Assembly (NCBI GenBank): GCA_020854235.1
Contig: JADZFW010000041.1
Coordinates: 1-48,344, forward strand
Source of the DNA: Flavobacteriaceae bacterium
GTDB lineage: Bacteria; Bacteroidota; Bacteroidia; Flavobacteriales; Flavobacteriaceae
Direction: 5' to 3'
DNA: 48,344 bases
Numbering within the stretch: position 1 is the first letter of the stretch; each line of letters opens with the position of its first letter. The notes beneath the pieces are model-generated. The model saw only the letters and a list, made by a program, of their open reading frames with translations, searched no databases and was not told the origin of the DNA. This document shows positions 1 to 8,998 of this stretch, piece after piece. A program made the position numbers and the translations under genes.

Positions 1-169
1 ATTTGTAGAAAAAATAGATAGCAACAGCAAAAAGCATGGCAAAACTAACCCAAAAGACTGTTTCTATAGCCGCTTTTTTATGACTGACTTTTTCTGTTTT
101 CTTATGCAAAACCAGCATGTCAAAAGCAATTAAAACAAAAAAAACACTAAATAAAATGATCCAAGCCAT
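1..169 (-). CDS. TerC/Alx-family membrane protein (N-terminal part, cut by window edge)
   Basis: The reading frame starts at the ATG at 169 and runs leftward off the window, so only about 56 residues are visible. They begin MAWIILFSVFFVLIAFDMLV, continue with a short basic stretch (HKKTEKVSHKKA) and then a second hydrophobic helix (WVSFAMLFAVAIYFFY). This layout, including the conserved 'H-x-VS-x-KEA'-like segment between the first two helices, matches the N-terminus of TerC/Alx integral membrane proteins, which are linked to metal (notably manganese) homeostasis and export. It lies downstream of alaS on the same strand, separated by an AT-rich palindromic gap of 83 bp. The function is inferred from the N-terminus only. 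Confidence 0.7.
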   Translation of the reverse strand, partial: MAWIILFSVFFVLIAFDMLVLHKKTEKVSHKKAAIETVFWVSFAMLFAVAIYFFYK

Positions 170-192
170 AGTTGGTTATAGGTTTATGATTT

Positions 193-252
193 AATTGCTA
201 ATTAGCAATTTTATTAATGTGCTAATATGCAAATCTACTAATTAGCTAATTA
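193..252. repeat. AT-rich intergenic palindromes between alaS and the terC-like gene
   Basis: Two perfect palindromes sit in the short gap: an 18-bp one at 193-210 (AATTGCTAATTAGCAATT) and a 14-bp one at 239-252 (TAATTAGCTAATTA) that touches the alaS stop codon. Variants of the GCTAAT word recur between them. There is no T-run typical of an intrinsic terminator, so the role is unknown; such GCTAAT-rich filler could simply be slippage-derived. Confidence 0.5.
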
Positions 253-2862
253 TTAAATTAATTTAGAGGCATCAGCCAAAGCTTTTTCAATTCCATTTGA
301 ATTGGTGCCTCCTGCAGTTGCAAAGAAGGGTTGACCGCCACCACCGCCATTGATGTGTTTGGCCAATTCTTTTACTATATTTCCAGCATGCATTCCCTTT
401 TGTTCGACTAAATCTTTGGACACATAACACGATAAAGTCGCTTTACCATCAATCGAATTTGCAATCAACAAAAAAGCTGATGGGTGTTTTCCGCCCAATT
501 CAAATAAAATATCTTTGATACTTTGGGTATCCAAGTCCAATTTAGTCGCCAAAAATTGGATTCCGTTACGATTTTCCAGTTTTTGCTCCAAATCTCCTAC
601 TAAATTTTTAGCATTTGCTTTCTGCAATAGGGCAATTTCCTTACGCAATTGATTGAGCTCTTCCTGCATATTTTGCACAATTTCCACAGGATTTTTAGGA
701 TTTTTCAAAACCGATTTGAGATCTTCAAAAAGTCGGTTGTTTTCCATGAAATAGTTTTGAGCCGCATTCGAAGTGATGGCTTCAATTCTACGTACGCCGG
801 CAGCAATAGCACTTTCGGATACAATTTTAAAATACCAAATTTCTCCTGTATTTGAAACATGGGTTCCTCCACACAATTCCAAAGAATCGGCAAATTGAAT
901 CATACGTACACTATCTCCATACTTTTCTCCAAACAAGGCCATGGCTCCTTTTTCCATCGCTTGTTTAATGGGCAAATTACGATGTTCATCCAATGGAATG
1001 GCTGCTTGCACTTTGGTATTGACAAATTTTTCTACTTGTCTCAATTCTTCATCCGTCAATTTGGCAAAATGAGAAAAGTCAAAACGCAGACCTTTGGGAT
1101 GAACCGCCGAGCCTTTTTGTTCGACATGTGTTCCCAAAATCTGACGCAAAGCTTGATGTAACAAATGTGTAGCCGAGTGATTTCGGGCAGTCAATGCTCT
1201 TTGATGCGCATCCACTTGTGCTGTAAAAACTTGGTGTGGATTATTTGGTAAAACTTTGGTGAAATGCAACCACAAACTGTTTTCCTTTTTAACGTCGAAA
1301 ACCGGTGTTTTGCTACCATCGGCAGCAATCAGCCAACCACTATCTCCTACTTGTCCACCACTTTCAGCATAAAAAGGCGATTGATCCAAAACAAATTGAT
1401 ATAATTCACCATCTTTTTTGGAAGTTACCTTTCTATATCTCAAAACTTTTGAGAAAGTTTGCAAATTATCATATCCTTTGAATAGCGTTTCGGTTGCAGG
1501 ATTTAAAATGGTCCAATCTTCGGTTTCCATACCGGCAGCATCGCGGCTGCGTTCTTTTTGTTGTAACATTTCGGCATCAAATTCCGTTTCATTAAACGTC
1601 ATGCCGCGTTCACTCAAAATTAAAGCAGTAAGGTCTTTGGGGAAACCATAGGTATCAAATAACTCAAAAGCTTTTTTACCGGTAACTTCTTTACCTTGGG
1701 TTTCAAGGATGATACGTTCCAATAATTGTAAACCTTGTTCCAAAGTGCGCAAGAACGAATGTTCTTCTTCTTTGATAACATTGGTAACGAGATTTTGTTG
1801 AGTTTTCAATTCGGGGAATGTATTACCCATTTCCTGAACCAAAGTTGGAATCAACAAATGTATAAAAGCATCTTTTTGATTTAAAAAAGTATATCCATAA
1901 CGAATGGCTCGTCTCAAAATACGTCGAATCACATATCCTGCTCCACCATTGGAAGGTAATTGTCCATCGGCAATGGCAAAAGATACAGCTCTGATATGGT
2001 CAGCAATTACCCTAATGGCGATATTTTGCTCTTCGTTTACCCCATAGGTTACACCGGTTGTTTTTTCAATTTGATGTATCATCGGGGTAAACACATCAGT
2101 GTCATAGTTGGATTGGGTTCCTTGTAAAACCATACAAAGACGTTCAAAACCCATTCCGGTATCTACATGTTTGGCGGGTAAATATTCTAGTTTGCCATCG
2201 GCTTTGCGGTTGAATTCCATGAACACCAAATTCCATATTTCCACTACTTGTGGATGGTCTTTGTTGACCAAATCGGCTCCTGAAATATGATTTCTATCTT
2301 CTAAAGAACGGATATCAACGTGTATTTCAGAACAAGGTCCACAAGGTCCTTGATCTCCCATTTCCCAAAAATTGTCTTTTTTATTTCCTAATAAAATTCT
2401 GTCAACTGCAATGTGTTTTTTCCAATATTCAAAAGCTTCGTCGTCTTTACTTAAATTATCATCAGCACTACCTTCAAAAACCGTAACATACAAACGAGAT
2501 TTGTCAATCTTATACACTTCGGTCAACAATTCCCAAGCCCAATCTATCGCTTCCTTTTTGAAATAGTCCCCAAAACTCCAATTTCCCAACATCTCAAACA
2601 TGGTATGGTGGTAGGTATCTTTACCCACTTCTTCCAAGTCATTGTGTTTGCCTGAAACGCGCAAGCATTTTTGAGTATCGGCAATTCTATTGTGTTTAGG
2701 AGTTCCATTGCCAAGGAAATACTCTTTAAATTGATTCATCCCTGCATTGGTAAACAATAAGGTTGGGTCGTTTTTTACAACAATGGGAGATGAAGCTACG
2801 ATTTGATGTTTTTTAGATTCAAAAAAATCCAAAAACTGTTGACGAATTTGATGTGAATTCAT
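253..2862 (-). CDS. alaS: Alanine--tRNA ligase
   Basis: AlaRS charges tRNA-Ala in the cytoplasm. The 869-residue product has the full family layout: an N-terminal class II catalytic core with the motif region [11 protein letters not shown], an editing domain with the [11 protein letters not shown] zinc/HxxxH signature and the distal CGGTH motif, a coiled linker (about residues 690-740), and a C-Ala domain with the glycine run [14 protein letters not shown]. The open frame extends 20 codons further upstream, but the start chosen ([17 protein letters not shown] at 2862) is where AlaRS similarity begins; the upstream extension ([15 protein letters not shown]) does not look like AlaRS. The M23 peptidase gene is divergent. 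Length and motifs are normal. Confidence 0.97.
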   Translation of the reverse strand: MNSHQIRQQFLDFFESKKHQIVASSPIVVKNDPTLLFTNAGMNQFKEYFLGNGTPKHNRIADTQKCLRVSGKHNDLEEVGKDTYHHTMFEMLGNWSFGDYFKKEAIDWAWELLTEVYKIDKSRLYVTVFEGSADDNLSKDDEAFEYWKKHIAVDRILLGNKKDNFWEMGDQGPCGPCSEIHVDIRSLEDRNHISGADLVNKDHPQVVEIWNLVFMEFNRKADGKLEYLPAKHVDTGMGFERLCMVLQGTQSNYDTDVFTPMIHQIEKTTGVTYGVNEEQNIAIRVIADHIRAVSFAIADGQLPSNGGAGYVIRRILRRAIRYGYTFLNQKDAFIHLLIPTLVQEMGNTFPELKTQQNLVTNVIKEEEHSFLRTLEQGLQLLERIILETQGKEVTGKKAFELFDTYGFPKDLTALILSERGMTFNETEFDAEMLQQKERSRDAAGMETEDWTILNPATETLFKGYDNLQTFSKVLRYRKVTSKKDGELYQFVLDQSPFYAESGGQVGDSGWLIAADGSKTPVFDVKKENSLWLHFTKVLPNNPHQVFTAQVDAHQRALTARNHSATHLLHQALRQILGTHVEQKGSAVHPKGLRFDFSHFAKLTDEELRQVEKFVNTKVQAAIPLDEHRNLPIKQAMEKGAMALFGEKYGDSVRMIQFADSLELCGGTHVSNTGEIWYFKIVSESAIAAGVRRIEAITSNAAQNYFMENNRLFEDLKSVLKNPKNPVEIVQNMQEELNQLRKEIALLQKANAKNLVGDLEQKLENRNGIQFLATKLDLDTQSIKDILFELGGKHPSAFLLIANSIDGKATLSCYVSKDLVEQKGMHAGNIVKELAKHINGGGGGQPFFATAGGTNSNGIEKALADASKLI

Positions 2863-2963
2863 ATTTGAGTATAAAAAAAATTCTTTCATTAAATGAAAAT
2901 GGGTATGTAATAATATATGCATTGGAAAAAAGCCAATCTCAGTACTTTAAGGTTTGACTGCTA

Positions 2964-2998
2964 AACTATTAACTATTAACCACTAACATTTAACATTT
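2964..2998. repeat. Tandem heptamers (5 units)
   Basis: Five consecutive 7-bp units: AACTATT twice, AACCACT, then AACATTT twice. They lie in the divergent gap between alaS and the M23 peptidase gene, just upstream of a -7 box. The same 7-bp periodicity with different sequence recurs at 4063-4104, 11544-11579 and 36233-36298. Confidence 0.7.
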
Positions 2999-3015
2999 TA
3001 TTTAAATAAATTTCT

Positions 3016-3023
3016 TAATTTTG
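3016..3023 (+). promoter_or_regulatory. Bacteroidota-type -7 box (TAATTTTG)
   Basis: It matches the TAnnTTTG consensus, 44 nt upstream of the M23 peptidase ATG. No convincing -33 TTTG lies at the ideal distance, so this is a partial match. Confidence 0.35.
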
Positions 3024-3067
3024 TGTTTTTATTACCTACAAGCGGCAAAAGTAAGATTTTTAAAGAC

Positions 3068-4039
3068 ATGGCAAAAGTAAAATATCATTACAATCCCGAA
3101 ACCTTATCTTTTCACAAGATAATTCCTAAAAAAAGACGCGTTCTTTTCAACGGAATTCTTTTGTTTTTGGCCATTACACTCAATGCCGTTATTGGTTTTT
3201 TTGTGTTGAATTCATTTTTTCAGTCTCCAAAAGAAAAAGCACTTAACCGGGAAATTGAAAATTTGAAAATGAATTATAAGTTACTTTCCAGAAAGGAAAA
3301 ACAGCACAATGAACGCATTGCCGAAATAGAAAACCGAGACAACACTATTTACCGTCAATTTTTTGAAGCCAGTCCCATACCCGACGAAGTGAGAAAAGCA
3401 GGCTTTGGTGGGGTCGATCGTTATAAAGATATGGATGGATTTGACAATTCAAAGATGATTATTGATTTGACTAAACAGATGGATATCTTATCCAAACGTA
3501 TCGTCGTTCAATCCAAATCTCTAGATGACATCATCAAAATGGCTGAAAATAAAGAAGAAATGCTGGCAGCAATTCCAGCTATTTCTCCTGTAAAAAAAGA
3601 GCATTTGACACATGTAGCTTCCGGTTATGGGTGGCGCATGCATCCTATTTTAAAAATCAGGAGAATGCACAATGGAATTGACTTTGTTGCCAAAGAAGGT
3701 ACTCCTATATACGCTTCAGGAACCGGTACAGTTGTGGAAGCTGAAAGAAGTTCGTCGTTTGGAAATGTAGTTAAAATCAATCATGGATTTGGATATGAAA
3801 CCGTATATGCTCATTTGAGTCGCCTTGCAGTTCCTGCGGGCAAACGGGTCAAACGCGGCGATATTATAGGTTATATGGGAAGTACAGGATTATCTGTGTC
3901 AACCCACTTGCATTACGAAGTACACAAAAACGGAAGCCCAGTAGATCCGGTTAACTTTTTCTATGGCAATTTAACTCCGGAAGAATATTTAGCTATTCAA
4001 AATGCAGCCAACCAAGAAGGTGGCCAAACATTGGATTAA
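3068..4039 (+). CDS. Membrane-anchored M23 (LytM-type) peptidoglycan endopeptidase
   Basis: The product (323 residues) has a basic N-terminal tail, one transmembrane helix (about residues 28-48), a coiled-coil segment (about 55-90) and a C-terminal M23 domain. Zinc-site motifs are present: H201-x3-D205 in MHNGIDF, and H280/H282 in STHLHYEV. Family members cleave peptide cross-links in peptidoglycan from the periplasm or, if degenerate, activate amidases; here the ligands look intact. The start chosen is MAKVKYHYNP at 3068; the open frame extends 15 codons upstream into the promoter region. A MerR regulator follows 65 bp downstream in the same direction. Its cell-wall substrate is inferred from the family. 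Confidence 0.9.
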   Translation: MAKVKYHYNPETLSFHKIIPKKRRVLFNGILLFLAITLNAVIGFFVLNSFFQSPKEKALNREIENLKMNYKLLSRKEKQHNERIAEIENRDNTIYRQFFEASPIPDEVRKAGFGGVDRYKDMDGFDNSKMIIDLTKQMDILSKRIVVQSKSLDDIIKMAENKEEMLAAIPAISPVKKEHLTHVASGYGWRMHPILKIRRMHNGIDFVAKEGTPIYASGTGTVVEAERSSSFGNVVKINHGFGYETVYAHLSRLAVPAGKRVKRGDIIGYMGSTGLSVSTHLHYEVHKNGSPVDPVNFFYGNLTPEEYLAIQNAANQEGGQTLD

Positions 4040-4062
4040 TCATATTTTATTAGAATCCTACC

Positions 4063-4104
4063 TTCTAAATTCTAAGATCTAATTTCTAATTTCTAAATTC
4101 AACC
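4063..4104. repeat. Tandem heptamers abutting a start codon
   Basis: Six 7-bp units in register (TTCTAAA, TTCTAAG, ATCTAAT, TTCTAAT, TTCTAAA, TTCAACC) end exactly at the base before the MerR ATG at 4105. The repeat therefore occupies the whole 5' leader and the normal ribosome-binding position. Confidence 0.75.
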
Positions 4105-4452
4105 ATGCATATAAACTTACCAGAAAAATTTTACTACAAAATCGGAGAAGTTGCCGAGGCATTTAAAGTTAATACTTCCTTATTGCGATTTTGGGAAAAA
4201 GAGTTCAAAATGTTGCATCCCAAAAAAGATAAAAATGGCAATAGATTATACACTAAAAAGGATGTAGAAATATTTCAGCAAATTCACTTCTTTGTAAAGG
4301 ATAAAGGCTATACTTTGGATGGTGCTAAACAAAAAATGAAAGAAAAAAAAGGCTCCAATCCAGAGACAGAATTAACAGAAAACCAATTAGTTATTGCAAA
4401 ATTGGAAAAAATTAAAGACGAATTGTTACGGATTAAACAATCTATAGAGTAA
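4105..4452 (+). CDS. MerR-family transcriptional regulator
   Basis: This 115-residue protein has the MerR winged helix-turn-helix at its N-terminus: FYYKIGEVAEAFKVNTSLLRFWEKEF, followed by the wing NGNRLYTKKDVEIFQQIHFF, and a short C-terminal helix (NQLVIAKLEKIKDELLRIKQ) likely to form the antiparallel dimer coiled coil. There is no C-terminal effector domain and there are no cysteine pairs, so no inducer can be proposed. It belongs to the small MerR proteins typically found next to M23 peptidases in Flavobacteriia. The leader is made of heptamer repeats. Confidence 0.85.
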   Translation: MHINLPEKFYYKIGEVAEAFKVNTSLLRFWEKEFKMLHPKKDKNGNRLYTKKDVEIFQQIHFFVKDKGYTLDGAKQKMKEKKGSNPETELTENQLVIAKLEKIKDELLRIKQSIE

Positions 4453-4510
4453 CATTTGTAATATTTATTCAACTAACATTCACAAACATTAACAATTAAA
4501 ACCGAAAATT

Positions 4511-5095
4511 ATGAAAAAATGGATTGTTCCTATTTCAATTATTGCCCTATTATTAATCATCGTATGGAGATTCAACAATAAAGCTGTAACTCTTAAAGAA
4601 GATGCCAACAACCGTTGGGGTGATGTAGAAAGTTCATACCAAAGAAGATACGATTTGATTGATAATTTGGTAGCGACTGTAAAAGGATATGCCGATCATG
4701 AAAAAAGCACTTTGGAAGCTGTTATTCAAGCCAGAGCCAATGCTACAAAAATCACCATTGATCCTACTAACATGACTCCTGAAAAATTGGCAGAGTTTCA
4801 ACAAGCGCAAACCGGAATGATGGGTGCATTCAATAAATTAATGGCGGTAGCCGAAAGCTATCCTGACTTAAAAGCCAACCAAAACTTTTTGGAATTACAA
4901 TCCCAAATCGAAGGAACTGAAAATCGAATTAATGTAGCGCGTGATCGTTATAATGAAGCTGTGAATCCTTATAATAAAGCGATTAAACGTTTTCCAGGTG
5001 TTGTTTTTGCTTCCCTTTTAGGATTTGATGAAATGACCTATTTCAAATCTGAAGTTGGAGCTGACAAAGCACCTAAAGTAGATTTTTCTAAATAA
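4511..5095 (+). CDS. lemA: LemA family protein
   Basis: The 194-residue product has a single N-terminal membrane helix (MKKWIVPISIIALLLIIVW) followed by a mostly helical domain. It carries the LemA hallmarks: NRWGDVESSYQRRYDLIDNLV, and ENRINVARDRYNEAVNPYNKAIKRFP near the C-terminus, ending in F-A-S-LLGF. LemA proteins have a helical-bundle fold and no firmly assigned enzymatic role; they are often encoded with TPM-domain proteins, as here (two follow). A hairpin terminator-like structure separates it from the next gene, which suggests lemA can be expressed alone. Confidence 0.93.
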   Translation: MKKWIVPISIIALLLIIVWRFNNKAVTLKEDANNRWGDVESSYQRRYDLIDNLVATVKGYADHEKSTLEAVIQARANATKITIDPTNMTPEKLAEFQQAQTGMMGAFNKLMAVAESYPDLKANQNFLELQSQIEGTENRINVARDRYNEAVNPYNKAIKRFPGVVFASLLGFDEMTYFKSEVGADKAPKVDFSK

Positions 5096-5108
5096 AAACT
5101 CAATATTG

Positions 5109-5152
5109 AAAAGAAAATAGAGTCCTCCACAGGATTTCTATTTTCTTTTTAT
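5109..5152 (+). terminator. Intrinsic terminator downstream of lemA
   Basis: A 13-bp stem (AAAAGAAAATAGA pairing with TCTATTTTCTTTT) is capped by an inner TCCT/AGGA stem and followed by further T residues. It lies 14 bp after the lemA stop and before the first TPM gene. Confidence 0.6.
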
Positions 5153-5174
5153 TTGAATCTAAATTGTTGCTGAC

Positions 5175-5612
5175 ATGAACTCTGTAGAATCTTTTTTAAC
5201 TGCTTCAGAAGAGCAGGAAATCGTACAAGCTATTCAAAAAGCCGAATTCAACACTTCGGGTGAAATCAGAGTGCATCTTGAAAAAGTTACCTCAAAAGAG
5301 GTTATGGAACGAGCCAAGGAAGTTTTTTTTGAACTCAAAATGAATCAAACCAAAGAACGAAATGGTATCTTATTGTACGTGGCCACTGACAGTAAAAAAT
5401 TTGCTATTCTCGGTGATGCCGGCATAGATCAAAAAGTTCCACCTCATTTTTGGCAAGACGAAACCGATATGATTATTGGCTTGTTTGCTCAGAAAAAAAA
5501 TTGTGAGGCATTGACAAAAGGAATCGAACAAGTTGGGGAAAAACTCAAAAATTTTTTCCCTTACCAATCAGATGATCGTAATGAATTGACCAACGAAATA
5601 TCTAAAGGATAA
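5175..5612 (+). CDS. Soluble TPM-domain protein (TLP18.3/Psb32/MOLO-1 type)
   Basis: The 145-residue product shows the TPM fold pattern: AIQKAEFNTSGEIRVHLE, then RNGILLYVATDSKKFAILGDAGIDQKVPPHFW, then a C-terminal helical segment. It has no signal peptide or membrane helix, so it is probably cytoplasmic, unlike the paralogue that follows. Its stop codon overlaps the start of the next gene by one base (TAATG), indicating translational coupling. The molecular function of TPM domains in bacteria is not settled; some have phosphatase activity in plant relatives. Sure about the family, unsure about the role. Confidence 0.85.
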   Translation: MNSVESFLTASEEQEIVQAIQKAEFNTSGEIRVHLEKVTSKEVMERAKEVFFELKMNQTKERNGILLYVATDSKKFAILGDAGIDQKVPPHFWQDETDMIIGLFAQKKNCEALTKGIEQVGEKLKNFFPYQSDDRNELTNEISKG

Positions 5613-6403
5613 TGCATTACAATAACACTCCCCATAAATCCACATTTTTAAAAGTATTTACCCTATTGCTTTTGGTTTTAGGGACATTAGACTTTAGAGC
5701 TCAAACACCCGAACTTCCTGAAAAGCCTAAGTTTCAAACTTCCGTTTATGATGAAGCCGGTTTATTGACTCCCGATCAAAAAACGCAATTAGAGCAAAAA
5801 CTCATCCATTATGCTGATTCCACTTCTACTCAAATAGTAGTTGCGACTATCTTGACAACCAATGGCGAAGAAATTGGATATTACGCCACCAATTGGGCAC
5901 ATAAATGGGGTATCGGTCAAGCTGATAAAGACAATGGTGTTTTAATTTTGGTTGCCAAGGATGATCGTAAAATGACTATTCGCACCGGTTATGGTATGGA
6001 ACATATCTTGACTGACGCTTTGAGTAGACGCATCATAGAAACCAATATGGCTCCGCATTTTAGAGAAGGCGACTATTATGGTGGATTGGACGAGGCTACG
6101 ACTGCTATTATACAAGTATTTGCCGGTGAATATGATGCTGAGCCTGTAGAGGATGTTGGAATTATTGGAGTAATCATTTTTATAGCCTTTTTCTTACTCA
6201 TATTATTTATAATTTACAAAGGAGCCAAAAATAGTGGCAATAGTGGAAGCAGTGGCGATTTCTTTGGTCCTATTATTTTAAGTAGAGGCGGACGTGGCAC
6301 CTGGGGCGGCGGTTTTGGCGGCGGTAGTTCTGGCGGAGGCGGATTCAGTGGTGGTTTCGGCGGTGGTGGATTTGGCGGCGGTGGCGCTAGTGGTGGATGG
6401 TAG
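5612..6403 (+). CDS. Membrane TPM-domain protein with glycine-rich tail
   Basis: The 263-residue product has an N-terminal signal or membrane segment (FLKVFTLLLLVLGTLDFRAQ), a TPM domain (about residues 45-160: VYDEAGLLTPDQKTQLEQ, then DNGVLILVAKDDRKMTIRTGYGMEH), a second membrane helix (about 185-208) and a C-terminal Gly/Ser tail of about 45 residues dominated by GG repeats. This is the classic YgcG-like architecture found with LemA. The TPM domain should face the periplasm, with the Gly-rich tail in the cytoplasm. It is translationally coupled to the soluble TPM paralogue upstream. Confidence 0.9.
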   Translation: MHYNNTPHKSTFLKVFTLLLLVLGTLDFRAQTPELPEKPKFQTSVYDEAGLLTPDQKTQLEQKLIHYADSTSTQIVVATILTTNGEEIGYYATNWAHKWGIGQADKDNGVLILVAKDDRKMTIRTGYGMEHILTDALSRRIIETNMAPHFREGDYYGGLDEATTAIIQVFAGEYDAEPVEDVGIIGVIIFIAFFLLILFIIYKGAKNSGNSGSSGDFFGPIILSRGGRGTWGGGFGGGSSGGGGFSGGFGGGGFGGGGASGGW

Positions 6404-6527
6404 AATGTTTATCCACCAATTATTGATTCTTTTGAATGGATTAATACTTTTTTATTCGATTTTAATTACACTTAATGCTTTTACATTATTTCTTTTGTCA
6501 AAGTAATCTGCTTTGATAATTTATATA

Positions 6528-6535
6528 TATATTTG
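6528..6535 (+). promoter_or_regulatory. Bacteroidota-type -7 box (TATATTTG) upstream of the LamG gene
   Basis: Exact TAnnTTTG match 55 nt upstream of the ATG at 6591. A TTTG at 6512-6515 is too close (12 bp) to be an ideal -33 element, so the call is tentative. Confidence 0.35.
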
Positions 6536-6590
6536 TCTATATTTAAGTGTAAATTGAAAAGAAATAGATATAATTATTAACTCCATTTTT

Positions 6591-7403
6591 ATGAAAAAGC
6601 TATGGTATTTATTGTTTTTACTACTTCTCTCTAATGAAAAAAACCATTTTCAAACAACTTCAATTAATAGTGACTTTGATCTAAGTACAGGTTTAATTGT
6701 AAATTACAGAATGAATGGAAATACTTTGGATAGCAGTGGCAACAACCTTCATGCTACAAATGTTACTGCAACACTTACAAATGATAGGTTTGGACATCCA
6801 AACAGCGCTTATGATTTCAATGGTGTAAATCAGTTTATTGATATGCCAAGCCACACGCTTCTAAGGCCAAGTTTACCAATAACAGTATCATATTGGTTTA
6901 AAAGAAGATCGTTAATTGCCAATAGGAACACTATTTTTATATTAAATTACACTCAGAATCAATATTTTGGAATTTTTTCAAGTATAACATTTGATAAAAT
7001 GGAATTTTCAATTGGAAATGGTGGTTCAACTAGTCCAAATGGGAGAAATTCATTACATGGAAATAAATTTATTGAGACTGATAAATGGTACTTTGTGGTC
7101 TGTGTCATTAGAGGATATAATAATTACAACATGTATTTGAGTGAATATAACAATCCTTCGGAATATCATGAATACACTTGTTGTAATGGAGATTTTGGGT
7201 ATTATGATGGGTATGGTACTACTTTGCAATATAATAATAACAATGGATCAATTGGAAGATATGATTCTAATGTATACAATCCTTCAAGCTATTTTGATGG
7301 TGTTATTGATGAATTTAAAATATGGAATCGAGAACTTTCATTAACAGAAATATATAGACTTTGTAAGTATGAGAGATTTGTAAATGCCAACTATTATAAT
7401 TGA
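6591..7403 (+). CDS. LamG/concanavalin-like jelly-roll protein
   Basis: The 270-residue product starts with a hydrophobic export-like segment (MKKLWYLLFLLLLS). After it comes one LamG-type fold: LIVNYRMNGNTLDSSGNNLH, then FNGVNQFIDMPSH, TVSYWFKRRS, KWYFVVCVIRG, and the closing FDGVIDEFKIWNRELSLTEI. Such modules bind carbohydrate or adhere to surfaces. Unlike most secreted LamG proteins in this phylum it stops right after the module with no T9SS sorting domain, so it may be a shortened gene or use another route. The signal peptide lacks a clean cleavage site. It sits in an AT-rich block with the T9SS cargo gene that follows 58 bp later. Confidence 0.75.
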   Translation: MKKLWYLLFLLLLSNEKNHFQTTSINSDFDLSTGLIVNYRMNGNTLDSSGNNLHATNVTATLTNDRFGHPNSAYDFNGVNQFIDMPSHTLLRPSLPITVSYWFKRRSLIANRNTIFILNYTQNQYFGIFSSITFDKMEFSIGNGGSTSPNGRNSLHGNKFIETDKWYFVVCVIRGYNNYNMYLSEYNNPSEYHEYTCCNGDFGYYDGYGTTLQYNNNNGSIGRYDSNVYNPSSYFDGVIDEFKIWNRELSLTEIYRLCKYERFVNANYYN

Positions 7404-7461
7404 AAGAATAAAACTTTATTACAATTTAAAGCAAAATATCCTGATTAAAATATCATCAATC

Positions 7462-8859
7462 ATGAAAAAAAAATTACTGTTTATTTTGTTCATTTTTTAT
7501 TCTCTATGTTATTCACAAAATTATACTGTTTTTAGTATCCCATTTCAGATATATAATGTTGAAAACGTTTTACCAAATATCGCAGATGATCATTGTTCAT
7601 CTTCAATAAATTTGATGTTTCCTTTTGTTTTTTATGGTGAAACTTATAATAATATTGTTATTAGTAATAATGGTTATATTGATTTTAACCAAAATAATGC
7701 GAATGAATTTTCCCCTTGGCAAATTAATTCAACAATACCTTCTATTAGTTTTCCTATTAAAAACTCAGTTTTGGGATGTTATCATGACTTATATAATAAT
7801 AACAACACTATATTTTACGCAACTATAGGTTATGCTCCGTATCGCAAATTTGTTGTTTCTTATATTGATAATTTTCACTTCCTAAATCTATGTGATACTC
7901 CAATAAGTTCATTTCAAATTGTATTACATGAATCATTCAATATAATTGATGTGCAATTGATTAATAAACAAAGTTGTAATGAGTGGAATAATGGTTCGGC
8001 TATTTGTGGCCTCATAAATATTGATGGTGGGCAAGCTATAACGCCACCTAACAGAAATACCGGAAATTGGACTGCATTTGAAGAAGGATGGCGTTTTACA
8101 CCTAAATCAAATAATGAATCAATTTATCGATTTGTAAAATGTGATACAGATTTAAACGGATTTGAAATTTTCAATCTTCAGGTTGTCCAACAATTTTTTA
8201 ATAATGAAAATCCTTCAAATGTTATATTTTATGAAAATATTTCTGATGCTCAAAATGGAATAAATCAAATCAATGATTTAAACTATATGAACAACTCAAA
8301 TCCTCAAATATTATACATTGAAAATGAAAGTGTTATATCAACTATTTCATTAGAGATACTCAATTGTAATTTGGATTTTGATTTGGACACAGTTCAAACA
8401 ACTGAAGAAGATTTGAATGGGGATTCAAATCTTTATAACGATGATAGTGACAATGATGGAATTCCAAATTTTTTAGACGATGATGATGACGATGATAATA
8501 TATTAACAATTAATGAGGATTATAATAATAATTCAAATCCTACAGATGATGACACCAATAACAACGGCATTTCTGATTATTTAGACATTAATGTTTCATT
8601 AAGTTTTTATGATGAAATTCAAAGTTTGACTATTTTTCCAATCCCTTTTCAAAATACTTTAAACATCTATTTGGAAGATATTGAAAATTCCATAAATGTA
8701 ACTATTTATGATTTAAATGGAAAATTAGTTTATTTTAATAATTTTAAAAATCCTGAGTCTCAAATTCAAATCCAATTAGATTATTTATCTACAGGGGTTT
8801 ATTCTGTTTTTTTAGAAAATGAAAAAATTACTCGAAAAGCAAAAATCGTAAAAAAATAA
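7462..8859 (+). CDS. Secreted T9SS cargo protein with Asp-rich calcium-type repeats and C-terminal sorting domain
   Basis: The 465-residue product has a signal peptide (MKKKLLFILFIFYSLCYSQ). An N-terminal beta-rich region follows (about residues 25-210), with NNIVISNNGYIDF and FEEGWRFTP as typical words, then an acidic stretch rich in D-x-D-x-D-G elements (about 345-405, thrombospondin type 3-like, expected to bind calcium). The C-terminus is a type A T9SS sorting domain of about 75 residues: LTIFPIPFQNTLNIYL, VTIYDLNGKLVY, LSTGVYSVFL. The frame opens 26 codons upstream inside the previous gene's end, but the signal peptide fixes the start at 7462. It should be exported by the PorU/PorV-type machinery encoded at 15-21 kb. 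The ligand is unknown. It is notably Asn- and AT-rich. Confidence 0.85.
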   Translation: MKKKLLFILFIFYSLCYSQNYTVFSIPFQIYNVENVLPNIADDHCSSSINLMFPFVFYGETYNNIVISNNGYIDFNQNNANEFSPWQINSTIPSISFPIKNSVLGCYHDLYNNNNTIFYATIGYAPYRKFVVSYIDNFHFLNLCDTPISSFQIVLHESFNIIDVQLINKQSCNEWNNGSAICGLINIDGGQAITPPNRNTGNWTAFEEGWRFTPKSNNESIYRFVKCDTDLNGFEIFNLQVVQQFFNNENPSNVIFYENISDAQNGINQINDLNYMNNSNPQILYIENESVISTISLEILNCNLDFDLDTVQTTEEDLNGDSNLYNDDSDNDGIPNFLDDDDDDDNILTINEDYNNNSNPTDDDTNNNGISDYLDINVSLSFYDEIQSLTIFPIPFQNTLNIYLEDIENSINVTIYDLNGKLVYFNNFKNPESQIQIQLDYLSTGVYSVFLENEKITRKAKIVKK

Positions 8860-8998
8860 TTTTGTTTTGGATATAATAATAGTTACGTTTAGACGCTAAA
8901 TGAAATATTTTTAGAATGGAATAATATATTTGCAATAAAATCAACTCTTTAAAACTTTTACAATCCTTTAAATTAGAAATCCTCTTAAAAATCAATAT

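Noticed and set aside
6294-6506. Plus-strand frame overlapping the Gly-rich TPM tail, including a hydrophobic 33-codon stretch after 6404
   Set aside because: The first part is a frame shadow of the glycine codons. The tail would be a small hydrophobic peptide with no supporting signal.
8925-8932. -7 box TATATTTG on the plus strand
   Set aside because: No plus-strand gene follows before 10181 and the next gene is on the minus strand, so it is probably a chance match in AT-rich sequence.
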